Part shown: positions 1 through 5,039 of the stretch, one piece after another | Position numbering within the stretch: position 1 is the first letter of the stretch | Layout: every line of letters starts with the position of its first letter | Assembly: GCA_903970575.1 (NCBI GenBank) | Contig: CAJCJC010000023.1 | Coordinates: forward strand, 1 to 5,059 | Direction of reading: 5' to 3' | Length of the DNA: 5,059 bases | Source: Alphaproteobacteria bacterium | Lineage (GTDB): Bacteria > Pseudomonadota > Alphaproteobacteria > BOG-932 > Roseiterribacteraceae | The notes under the pieces: model-generated | Seen by the model: only the letters and a program-made list of their open reading frames with translations | The model's database searches: none | What the model was told of the DNA's origin: nothing | Made by a program: the position numbers and the translations under genes

Positions 1-128
1 GGCCCCGGACTCGCCGCGGCGGTGGCGTAAGCGGTCGCGATCGGGCCGCTCTTCGGTCCCACCAGCAAGTTGATATGCGCGACGTTGGGGCGATCGCCCG
101 CGAAGCCTTCGCCGACACCTAAGAACAT
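1..128 (-). CDS. fae: Formaldehyde-activating enzyme (Fae) family protein, 5' part only, cut by the window edge
   Basis: Fae catalyses condensation of formaldehyde with tetrahydromethanopterin to methylene-H4MPT in the cytoplasm, and paralogues exist whose substrate is unknown. This partial gene is not an annotated long ORF; I read it by translating the minus strand from the ATG at 128-126. The 42 visible residues show the Fae N-terminal pattern: a short start, GEGFAGDRPNVAHINL (residues 6-21), then LLVGPKSGP (21-29) and a run of small residues (AYATAAASP). In the family this block reads roughly VGDGxEVAHIDLxxGPxxGP. H18 aligns with the histidine considered catalytic in Methylobacterium Fae. 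An AGAGGA ribosome binding site lies at 135-140, 6 bases before the ATG. The gene starts 25 bases after the aldo/keto reductase stop, so cotranscription is likely. About three quarters of the protein is outside the window, so true Fae and a Fae-like paralogue cannot be told apart. Confidence 0.82.
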   Translation of the reverse strand, partial: MFLGVGEGFAGDRPNVAHINLLVGPKSGPIATAYATAAASPG

Positions 129-153
129 TGTATTTCCTCTATTGCGATTGGTT

Positions 154-1149
154 TCAGTTGGACACATAAGCCCGCGCGCGACGCAGCGGCTGGTAATCGT
201 TGATCATGTCCCGAGGCCGGTAAGGCTCCTCGATGAAGGACTTCTCGCTCTCGTCCAGAACGAGGGACGCAGCAGCGACCGCGATATCGAGTTGCTCGGG
301 CGAATCCGCGCCGACCAGCGGGACGGTGACGTTGGGGCTCGCGGCGACCCAGGCCATGGCCACATGCGCGGGCGTGACGCCGCGCGATTTGGCGACTTCC
401 CCAACCCGCCGCGCGATCTCGCGGTCTATGCCATCGCCGAACCAGCTAAGATAGATGTCATGCTCGGTGCGCGCGGTATGCTCGGCGGTGGCCAGATAGC
501 CCCGGGCCAGCGGGCTGAAAGTAGTGACGGCGATGCCGGCATCCTGGCAATACGGCATCATCTCCCGCTCTTCTTCGCGATAGAGGAGGCTGTACTGGCA
601 TTGCATGTTGATGAACGTGGTCCAGCCATTCCTCTCGGCGACGTGGTTCATCTTGGCGAATTGCCAGGAATACATGGTGGAGGCGCCGATATAGAGCGCC
701 TTTCCGGCACGCACGATATCGTTAAGCGCCTCCATCGTCTCCTCGATCGGCGTGGCCGGGTCGAAGGCGTGGATCACATACAAATCGACATAGTCGGTCC
801 CCATCCGCTTCAGCGATTTGTCGATGGAGGCGAACAGATGCTTACGCGACAAGCCGGCATCGTTCGGATCGTCGCTCATCGCGTAAAACGCCTTGGTGCC
901 GAGCACCAGTTTATCCCGATCGGTAAGGCCCAGAAGCGTCTGCCCGACGACCTCCTCGTTCACGCCGGTCGAGTACCAATCCGCCATGTCAAAGAAATTG
1001 ATCCCATGATCGAGCGCCCGTTTCAGGATCGGCACGGATTTCTCGCGGTCCTGCACCCAGCCCTTCCAGGCCGACGATCCGATCCCCATGGTGCCGAGGC
1101 CGAGACGCGAAACCTTCAGCCCGGTCTGGCCAAAGCGCACGTTATCCAT
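154..1149 (-). CDS. Aldo/keto reductase, 331 aa
   Basis: NAD(P)H-dependent cytoplasmic reductase of the AKR superfamily, a TIM-barrel fold that reduces aldehydes or ketones to alcohols. The N-terminus VSRLGLGTMGIG (residues 13-24) is the usual first barrel strand. The catalytic tetrad is visible as D54 and Y59 in FFDMADWYS, K86 in LGTKAF, and H127 in DLYVIHAFD. GASTMYSW (about 155-162) replaces the common GVSN motif, and FSPLARGYL (about 211-219) matches the 'SPLxxGxL' segment of the YajO/general-stress branch. The C-terminal VPLVGADSPEQL (about 276-287) fits the cofactor phosphate-binding region. At 331 aa it is full length. The ATG at 1149 is preceded by AAGGAAGG at 1161-1168. It lies 25 bases upstream of the fae-type gene and so may act on an aldehyde linked to that gene, but the true substrate cannot be read from sequence. 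Family assignment is firm; substrate is unknown. Confidence 0.93.
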   Translation of the reverse strand: MDNVRFGQTGLKVSRLGLGTMGIGSSAWKGWVQDREKSVPILKRALDHGINFFDMADWYSTGVNEEVVGQTLLGLTDRDKLVLGTKAFYAMSDDPNDAGLSRKHLFASIDKSLKRMGTDYVDLYVIHAFDPATPIEETMEALNDIVRAGKALYIGASTMYSWQFAKMNHVAERNGWTTFINMQCQYSLLYREEEREMMPYCQDAGIAVTTFSPLARGYLATAEHTARTEHDIYLSWFGDGIDREIARRVGEVAKSRGVTPAHVAMAWVAASPNVTVPLVGADSPEQLDIAVAAASLVLDESEKSFIEEPYRPRDMINDYQPLRRARAYVSN

Positions 1150-1272
1150 CGCAGAATCCGCCTTCCTTGCGTTGCCATCATTAGATCGGCCGCCGCGACC
1201 TTAGGAACAAGCGTCGAAAATCGATAGTCGGATCGCAAAAAGGCATATTGGCGAGGCGACGCGCGTGCGGTT

Positions 1273-1866
1273 TCAACGGCTCGACATGACCTCGTCGATC
1301 TTGGCGATCACGGCGCCGACCGGCGGCCGGGTCTTGAAGGTTTGCTCATAGAGCTTGGCCTCGATCCTGCCGTTTGGGTCGAGGATGAAGATAATCGGGC
1401 GCGGGACGCCATAGGCCTTGCTGCCCGGCGGATATTGGGGGTCTCGCAAATCGAACCGATCGATCACCTTTGACTCGGGATCCGACAGGAAAGGGAACGC
1501 GATGTTTCGCTTCGCCGCGAAATCGGCGGTGACAGCGGGTTGATCATAGGACAAAGCGGCGATCTTGTAGCCCCGCTTTTCGATCTCCGGGACGCCGGTA
1601 TTGAGATCGATCAACTGCGCCTGGCAGTAAGGGCACCATCCCGCCGAGCGGAAGAACACCAGCACGAGGCCTTTACGCCCGGTCAAATCGGCCAGCATGC
1701 GTGGCCTGCCCGTCTGGTCGGGCAAAGTTCCAAGCGCGGGCGCGCTTGTTCCTACGGGCGGCCCCAAATCGTCAGCCAAGGCCGGCGCCGCATTCAGCGA
1801 CATCGCGACCATCAGGAGGACGAGACCACGCCATCCTTGTTGCAAATACCTTAGGATTTTGGGCAT
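1273..1866 (-). CDS. Exported peroxiredoxin-like (AhpC/TSA, redoxin) protein with CPYC site, 197 aa
   Basis: Thioredoxin-fold protein probably acting in the periplasm as a thiol peroxidase or disulfide reductase. From the ATG at 1866 it begins with a basic head (MPKILRYLQQGWR), a hydrophobic core (GLVLLMVAMSL) and an ALA-DD cleavage site near residue 31, a classic Sec signal peptide. The redoxin domain starts at about residue 36 (GPPVGTSAPALG), with VLVFFRSAGWCPYCQAQL holding C78 and C81 (a CPYC pair). PRPIIFILDPNGRI (about 159-172) is the strand following the cis-proline. The pattern fits the Prx-like group with CPxC rather than typical AhpC, which has PxxxTxxC. A longer frame opens at 1935, but its extra 23 residues run through a hairpin and precede the signal peptide, so I chose 1866, which has GGGAAAGG at 1874-1881. 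It is the next gene downstream of the methionine-rich peptide and would suit an oxidant-defence unit, though the hairpin between them may separate transcription. Confidence 0.88.
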   Translation of the reverse strand: MPKILRYLQQGWRGLVLLMVAMSLNAAPALADDLGPPVGTSAPALGTLPDQTGRPRMLADLTGRKGLVLVFFRSAGWCPYCQAQLIDLNTGVPEIEKRGYKIAALSYDQPAVTADFAAKRNIAFPFLSDPESKVIDRFDLRDPQYPPGSKAYGVPRPIIFILDPNGRIEAKLYEQTFKTRPPVGAVIAKIDEVMSSR

Positions 1867-1908
1867 CCGATCGCCTTTCCCGCTATGGCGGTCTGCTGGC
1901 TGCCTAAA

Positions 1909-1937
1909 GTTTGGACCCGCGCAAGGCGGGCCCAAAC
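1909..1937 (-). terminator. Strong hairpin after the methionine-rich peptide gene; likely terminator or attenuator
   Basis: Two 12-base arms (1909-1920 and 1926-1937) are inverted repeats of each other with one mismatch, separated by a 5-base loop. On the minus strand the stem begins 9 bases after the mrpX stop codon and is followed by only TTT, then AGG. The stem is GC-rich and strong, but the T tract is short, so termination may be partial and allow some read-through into the redoxin gene. It could instead be a dispersed intergenic palindrome or an mRNA-stabilising 3' stem. Confidence 0.6.
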
Positions 1938-1946
1938 CACGCCTCG

Positions 1947-2285
1947 CTACTTGGACATCGTATCTTTCGGAGCCGGGGCCATGGCGTCCGAATCCTTGGC
2001 CATCGAATCCTTGGCCATCGAATCTTTCGACATGCCATCCTTGGTCATGGCGTCCTTCGACATGCTGTCTTTCTTCATGGACTCGTTAGCCATACCGTCT
2101 TTCGACATACTGTCCTTCTTCATGGAATCATTAGACATGCCGTCCTTGGCCATGCTGTCTTTCTTCATGGAGTCGTTAGCCATGCCGTCTTTCGACATCG
2201 TGTCCTGAGCATGGAGGGCGGGTGAAAGAACAAACCCAAACGAAAGCGCAAGAGCGCAAACCGCAAGAGAGGTCGACTTGATCAT
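1947..2285 (-). CDS. mrpX: Periplasmic methionine-rich pentapeptide (MXKDX) repeat protein, MrpX-like, 112 aa
   Basis: Small exported protein expected to act as a sacrificial oxidant sink: in Azospira suillum the methionine-rich peptide MrpX takes up hypochlorite damage as methionine sulfoxide and is repaired by YedY1. Residues 1-26 form a Sec signal peptide (MIKSTS, hydrophobic core to SPALHA, cleavage after A26). Residues 30-99 are 14 pentads of the form M-x-K/N-D/E-S/G/A, with no insertions, and a short DAMAPAPKDTMSK tail follows. The mature chain of about 86 residues has 16 methionines, many Lys and Asp, no cysteine and almost no hydrophobic residues besides Met, so it should be soluble and poorly folded or helical. 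The start has AGGAG at 2294-2298, 8 bases before the ATG. An ECF-type promoter lies at 2339-2364. The gene follows the molybdoenzyme pair on the same strand. The family matches the 'pentapeptide MXKDX repeat' group; the scavenger role is inferred from that group and from its neighbours. Confidence 0.9.
   Translation of the reverse strand: MIKSTSLAVCALALSFGFVLSPALHAQDTMSKDGMANDSMKKDSMAKDGMSNDSMKKDSMSKDGMANESMKKDSMSKDAMTKDGMSKDSMAKDSMAKDSDAMAPAPKDTMSK
1989..2198 (-). repeat. Coding tandem repeat: 14 x 15 bp, with a 45-bp higher-order unit
   Basis: The stretch encodes 14 consecutive five-residue units, each starting with ATG. The first nine fall into three successive 15-residue blocks of near-identical order (MSKDG MANDS MKKDS; MAKDG MSNDS MKKDS; MSKDG MANES MKKDS), which implies expansion by duplication of 45 bp. 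The last five units are more divergent and mostly MxKDS. Because the phase is kept throughout, copy number could change without a frameshift. Confidence 0.9.
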
Positions 2286-2338
2286 CTGAATAACTCCTAA
2301 ACTTCTTTTAGATAGACGGAAAACGCCGCCACATTATT

Positions 2339-2364
2339 TTCGTATAACTTTCAACAAAGTTACA
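2339..2364 (-). promoter_or_regulatory. ECF sigma-F-type promoter of the methionine-rich peptide gene
   Basis: Minus-strand boxes TGTAACTTT (2364-2356) and CGAA (2342-2339) are separated by 13 bases, that is GTAAC-N16-CGAA. The same boxes with identical spacing precede the cytochrome b gene at 3844-3819, and both continue as CGAAnATnAT. From memory, the Caulobacter sigma-F motif is of the GTAACC/CGAA kind with a similar spacer, and in Azospira SigF/NrsF controls mrpX and yedY1. The -10 box lies 53 bases before the ATG, leaving room for a leader of about 45 bases. No convincing sigma-70 promoter is seen here. Confidence 0.72.
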
Positions 2365-2365
2365 C
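2342..2365. promoter_or_regulatory. Imperfect inverted repeat overlapping the mrpX promoter; possible operator
   Basis: On the plus strand, arm GTATAACTTT (2342-2351) and arm AAAGTTACAC (2356-2365) are inverted repeats over 10 bases with one mismatch, around a CAAC centre. The repeat covers the -35 box and reaches the -10 box. It has low GC and no adjacent T tract on the minus strand, so it is a poor terminator for the upstream oxidoreductase gene. It may be a regulator binding site, or the symmetry may be incidental to the promoter box. Confidence 0.4.
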
Positions 2366-2379
2366 TCTATACTTTTTTT

Positions 2380-3144
2380 CTACGATCCACTGAACCAATT
2401 ATATCCCTGGTCTTCCCAGAATCCACCCGGTGGATCGTTGGTAACGAAAATAGCGCCAATCAGCTTCGGATTCTTGAAACCAAGCTTCGTCGGAACGCGC
2501 AGCTTCAAGGGATAACCATATTTGGGCGGCAATGGGGCGTCGCCGTAATCCAGCGCCAGCAAGGTCTGAGGATGCAGCGCGGTCGCCATGTCGATGCTGG
2601 AATAGTAATTATCCGCGCATTTGAAACCGACATATTTGGCGCGCATATCCGCGCCCACCCGCTCGAGGAAAACGCGAAACGGCGCGCCGCCCCATTTCCC
2701 GATCGCGCTCCAGCCCTCGACGCAAATATGGCGCGTAACCTGGCTCGTTTGCGGGAGGGCCCGCAGCATCGGGATCGTCCAGGGACGCTTGTCGTCCACC
2801 AGACCGGACACCTCCAGCTTGAAATCGTCGCCGTTCACCAACGGCGTGCGGCTCTCGGGATAATAGGCGTTGAACGGGAAAGGCCGCGTCATCGCGCTTT
2901 CGGGATAGGTCGGCGCCAGCCGATTCGGGTCGAACAAAGCGGCCTGCGCCTTATCATTCCAGCGCGACATCGCCCAAAGGACGCGGTCGATGAGATCATC
3001 GTCGTGCGCCTCGAGATCGCAGCCGGCCAACATCGTCAGCGCCCCGAAAGAGAGCGCCTGTCGTAGAAACAGCCGGCGTTCAACCTTGGCCAGGGCCGAA
3101 CGGTGATCGGCGAGCGCGGCCCGTTTACGGGTGAGAAGGCTCAT
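2380..3144 (-). CDS. yedY1: Tat-exported molybdopterin-dependent oxidoreductase, YedY1/MsrP-like, 254 aa
   Basis: Molybdoenzyme of the sulfite oxidase fold. The MsrP/YedY branch reduces methionine sulfoxide in periplasmic proteins; here the likely client is the adjacent Met-rich peptide. A Tat signal is visible: twin arginine at R23-R24 in ERRLFLRQ, then SFGALTMLAGC. LAGC with C42 also reads as a lipobox. The molybdenum-binding cysteine is C141 in RHICVEGWSAIGKW, matching RMRCVEAWS of E. coli MsrP. HPQTLLALDYGDAPLPP (191-207), YPLKLRVP and LGFKNPK (221-227) are family hallmarks. It ends NWFSG, and at 254 aa is shorter than E. coli MsrP (about 334), lacking much of the N-terminal and C-terminal extra sequence. 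Its ATG overlaps the cytochrome b stop by ATGA and has AAGGGGA at 3152-3158, indicating translational coupling. It differs from true sulfite dehydrogenases by the YedY-type spacing, but substrate is inferred from context. Confidence 0.9.
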   Translation of the reverse strand: MSLLTRKRAALADHRSALAKVERRLFLRQALSFGALTMLAGCDLEAHDDDLIDRVLWAMSRWNDKAQAALFDPNRLAPTYPESAMTRPFPFNAYYPESRTPLVNGDDFKLEVSGLVDDKRPWTIPMLRALPQTSQVTRHICVEGWSAIGKWGGAPFRVFLERVGADMRAKYVGFKCADNYYSSIDMATALHPQTLLALDYGDAPLPPKYGYPLKLRVPTKLGFKNPKLIGAIFVTNDPPGGFWEDQGYNWFSGS

Positions 3145-3782
3145 AACGGCGTCCCCTTATGCGTGGAGGCTCTGCCCGTGATCATCGGTGGCAGGGTGGA
3201 AGGCACGACAAACACCAACGCCAGATGAACGACGATAAAACCGACGATTCCCGCCATCATGGCGAAGTGAACGATCCGCGCCGTATCGTAGCCGCCCAAG
3301 AGACCGGTCACGAATTGAAACTGAACCGGCTTCCAAATGGCCAGCCCCGAAATGACGACGCCGATCGCAAACAGGATGACGCCGACATAGAGCAGCCGCT
3401 GAACGGCGTTATACGTCCCCAGCCGATGCTCCAATTTAAAGGTCAGGGCCGCGCGAAGATCGCGCCAGATGGCGCGGAGGCTAAGCGGCAGGAAATCGTG
3501 ACGGAAATGGCCGGACGCCAGTCCGAACCCGACATAGACGAGGCCGTTCACGACCAGGAGCCACATCGCGGCGAAATGCCAGGCGAGCGCCCCACCCAGC
3601 CATCCGCCCAACGTCATCCACGGCGGAAACGTGAAGGGGAAAATCGGCGAGGCGTCATAGATCCGCCACCCGCTCAGGATCATGAGGACGATCGCGACTG
3701 CGTTCAGCCAATGCGTGATCCGCACGATGAGTGGGTGAATTACCCTCGACCCAGGGATTTCGTCTCCAACCGCAAGCGACAT
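3141..3782 (-). CDS. yedZ1: Four-helix membrane cytochrome b (b561 / Ni-hydrogenase type), electron donor to the YedY1-like enzyme, 213 aa
   Basis: Di-heme inner-membrane cytochrome expected to pass electrons from quinol to the periplasmic molybdoenzyme encoded by the overlapping next gene. Four hydrophobic segments are visible at about 20-39, 66-89, 130-150 and 170-193. Candidate heme ligands are H24 in RITHWLNA (helix 1), H69 in WHFAAMW (helix 2), and H172 and H186 in helix 4, spaced 14 residues apart as in hydrogenase-type cytochrome b. Length is normal for that family. It is not the six-helix MsrQ (YedZ) ferric-reductase-like protein that partners E. coli MsrP, so the yedZ1 name is by operon position and function only. 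The ATG at 3782 follows an ECF-type promoter whose -10 box is 36 bases upstream; the ribosome site is weak (GGGG at 3791-3794). The stop overlaps the oxidoreductase start by four bases. Confidence 0.88.
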   Translation of the reverse strand: MSLAVGDEIPGSRVIHPLIVRITHWLNAVAIVLMILSGWRIYDASPIFPFTFPPWMTLGGWLGGALAWHFAAMWLLVVNGLVYVGFGLASGHFRHDFLPLSLRAIWRDLRAALTFKLEHRLGTYNAVQRLLYVGVILFAIGVVISGLAIWKPVQFQFVTGLLGGYDTARIVHFAMMAGIVGFIVVHLALVFVVPSTLPPMITGRASTHKGTPL

Positions 3783-3803
3783 GTCCCGAACCCCAATTCA
3801 CAG

Positions 3804-3816
3804 TGATCGACGATCA
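3804..3816. promoter_or_regulatory. Perfect 13-bp palindrome at the expected transcription start of the cytochrome b operon
   Basis: TGATCG and CGATCA flank a single central A with no mismatch. It lies just downstream of the CGAA box (3819-3822), where transcription should begin. The placement would suit an operator or a short 5' stem, but six-base arms occur by chance at a modest rate in 5 kb. Confidence 0.25.
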
Positions 3817-3818
3817 TG

Positions 3819-3844
3819 TTCGGCGGCGCGGGGCGAAAGTTACA
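3819..3844 (-). promoter_or_regulatory. ECF sigma-F-type promoter of the cytochrome b / oxidoreductase operon
   Basis: Minus-strand TGTAACTTT (3844-3836) and CGAA (3822-3819) are separated by 13 bases, the same boxes and distance as the promoter before the methionine-rich peptide gene, while the spacer itself is quite different (GC-rich here, AT-rich there). That conservation of boxes but not spacer is what a shared sigma factor would leave. The upper box sits only 9 bases from the yjbQ stop codon, so read-through from the upstream operon is also possible. Confidence 0.72.
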
Positions 3845-3853
3845 AACCGGGAT

Positions 3854-4270
3854 TTATTCGCCGATAAGGTGAAGAGCGAGTTCGCGCCGGTGTGAGGCGG
3901 CGCGATGTTCATACAAATAGATTGCCTGCCAAACGCCCAGGGTAAGATCGCCCCGTTGCACAGGAATTGAAAGCTGCGACTGGGTCAGCGCGGCGCGTAT
4001 ATGTGCGGGCATATCGTCTGCCCCCTCGTCGGCGTGACGGTAATGACCGTCTTCCGGCGCGATGCGACGAAAGAAGCTCTCCAGATCGCGCAGCACGTCC
4101 GGATCCGCGTTCTCCTGGATCAATAATGACGCCGAAGTATGGCGGCAGAATATCGTGAGAAGCCCAGTCTCGATCTCGCATGCCGCCGTCCAACGCCGAA
4201 TATCTGGCGTCACGTCCACCATTCCACGGCCAGGCGTCACCACGGCAAGGCGATGGACGGCCTGACGCAT
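3854..4270 (-). CDS. yjbQ: YjbQ / UPF0047 family protein, 138 aa
   Basis: Small cytoplasmic single-domain protein of the widely conserved YjbQ family. E. coli YjbQ shows weak thiamine-phosphate synthase activity, and its true role is unsettled. Family motifs are complete: CRHTSASLLIQENADP (residues 42-57), a likely metal-site set including H44, H79 and D81, DDMPAHI (85-91), GVWQAIYLYEHR (112-123) and a C-terminal RELALHLIGE. Length of 138 is typical. The ATG at 4270 has no clear Shine-Dalgarno sequence, but it lies only 9 bases after the stop of the SlyB-like gene, so translation probably depends on ribosomes ending there. Nothing links it by function to the oxidant-defence genes downstream. 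Family call is firm; function is not. Confidence 0.93.
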   Translation of the reverse strand: MRQAVHRLAVVTPGRGMVDVTPDIRRWTAACEIETGLLTIFCRHTSASLLIQENADPDVLRDLESFFRRIAPEDGHYRHADEGADDMPAHIRAALTQSQLSIPVQRGDLTLGVWQAIYLYEHRAASHRRELALHLIGE

Positions 4271-4279
4271 CGTGCGATT

Positions 4280-4978
4280 TCAGATGCTGCCGGGGGGAGC
4301 AGCCGGAGTCGGTTCGGACGAACCGCCGCCATCGGTCGCCGGCTGAGGCTGTTTTCCTTCGGCGGCGGTGTCAGGCGGCGGGAGCGGCGATGCGCTGATC
4401 GCGCTTGAGGGCGTTGCCGGCGCATTCGCACTTGAACCAGCGGCGGCCGGATGCGATTCGCCTTCGGTCGGCTTGGGCGGTTCCGGATGCAGAGCCTGTA
4501 CGACGATGGGCACGGTATAATCCGGCACGAGGCGCGCCTGGGGTCCTTCGATGATCAGCACATGGGCGCCAATGCCAAGCGGCTCGGGATCCTTTTGCGT
4601 CACCGACAGCAGGTCGCCATTCGGTTTCTTGACGATGTATTCGAAGCCGTCCGTATCGCCGGCCGCATGGGTAACCACCGCGCCGACCATGCCGCCGGCG
4701 ACGGCGCCGCCCAGCGCGCCCAGCGACGTCACCGCGCCGCCATCGCCAACCTGGGAGCCCGCGATGCCGCCGGCAGCGCCCCCGGTCCCGGCCCCGACCG
4801 TTGTATCGGCGCTGATTTTCACCGCGCGCACCCCAACCACAATGCCCTGGTCGACTTTATTGGCCTGCTGGGCCGCATTGCTCGAATAAGTGTCTGGCGA
4901 ATAGGTCGGCGCGCAGGCCCCCAGGAAGAGGGCAATCAGCGGGAAACCAAGGCTCGCGGATGCGTATCTACCGAGCAT
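4280..4978 (-). CDS. SlyB-like glycine-zipper outer-membrane lipoprotein with Pro/Ala/Ser-rich tail, 232 aa
   Basis: Envelope lipoprotein related to SlyB/Pcp, a PhoP-controlled stress lipoprotein in enteric bacteria. From the ATG at 4978, the signal peptide ends in lipobox LGAC with C22 as the lipidated residue. A SlyB-like stretch follows: GIVVGVRAVKI (45-55; E. coli SlyB has GTIVNVRPVQI), then a Gly/Ala-rich glycine zipper (about 62-107) able to form a membrane hairpin, then YIVKKPNGDLLSVTQKD (114-130) and a beta-rich end to about 155. Residues 167-232 are a low-complexity Pro/Ala/Ser/Gly tail not found in SlyB of about 155 aa, perhaps a periplasmic or peptidoglycan-spanning linker. A GTG at 4987 is an alternative start adding three residues; neither start has a clear ribosome site. 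It is followed by yjbQ after 9 bases. SlyB-like family is likely; exact function is not known. Confidence 0.83.
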   Translation of the reverse strand: MLGRYASASLGFPLIALFLGACAPTYSPDTYSSNAAQQANKVDQGIVVGVRAVKISADTTVGAGTGGAAGGIAGSQVGDGGAVTSLGALGGAVAGGMVGAVVTHAAGDTDGFEYIVKKPNGDLLSVTQKDPEPLGIGAHVLIIEGPQARLVPDYTVPIVVQALHPEPPKPTEGESHPAAAGSSANAPATPSSAISASPLPPPDTAAEGKQPQPATDGGGSSEPTPAAPPGSI

Positions 4979-5010
4979 ACGGTACACCGGACTTAGTATG
5001 GATAATGGAA

Positions 5011-5027
5011 ATCGAGCACGGCTCGAT
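5011..5027. promoter_or_regulatory. Perfect 7+7 inverted repeat upstream of the SlyB-like gene; candidate operator
   Basis: ATCGAGC (5011-5017) and GCTCGAT (5021-5027) are exact inverted repeats around an ACG centre. It sits in the spacer between the SlyB-like gene and a possible divergent plus-strand gene, 7 bases from a plus-strand -10 box. A regulator binding site is plausible; a chance hairpin is possible. Confidence 0.4.
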
Positions 5028-5030
5028 CGA

Positions 5031-5039
5031 TGCTATAAT
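5031..5039 (+). promoter_or_regulatory. Extended -10 box pointing to the plus strand at the right edge
   Basis: TGCTATAAT matches the extended -10 consensus TGnTATAAT exactly. No good -35 box is seen upstream, as expected for extended -10 promoters, where one is not essential. An ATG at 5048 (ATG GCG AAC TTG) follows within 9 bases of the box, so any transcript would be almost leaderless if that is the start codon. Only four codons are visible, so no gene is claimed. Confidence 0.4.

Noticed and set aside
70..1227. Long plus-strand open frame (385 codons)
   Set aside because: It is fully antisense to the aldo/keto reductase, whose catalytic tetrad is intact; the plus-strand protein shows no recognisable domain and reflects high-GC codon bias.
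1204..1230. GGAAC on the plus strand as an EcfG general-stress promoter
   Set aside because: No matching GTT box at the right spacing and no plus-strand gene follows.
1867..1935. N-terminal extension of the redoxin (start at 1935)
   Set aside because: The added residues derive from the hairpin, and the signal peptide plus ribosome site support the ATG at 1866.
1885..2225. Plus-strand frames encoding repetitive peptides (SLAIES-type and HAVF-type)
   Set aside because: They are mirror readings of the minus-strand 15-bp coding repeat, which itself has a signal peptide, ribosome site and known family pattern.
2366..2379. Run of T on the plus strand beside the 2342-2365 inverted repeat as a terminator
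   Set aside because: The tract follows the repeat only on the plus strand, 7 bases away, where no gene is read; the stem is AT-rich.
3159..3806. Plus-strand frame of 215 codons
   Set aside because: Antisense to the cytochrome b gene; highly charged, no domain, and it runs through the cytochrome promoter region.
4451..4996. Plus-strand frame of 181 codons
   Set aside because: Antisense to the SlyB-like lipoprotein, which has a clear lipobox and glycine zipper.
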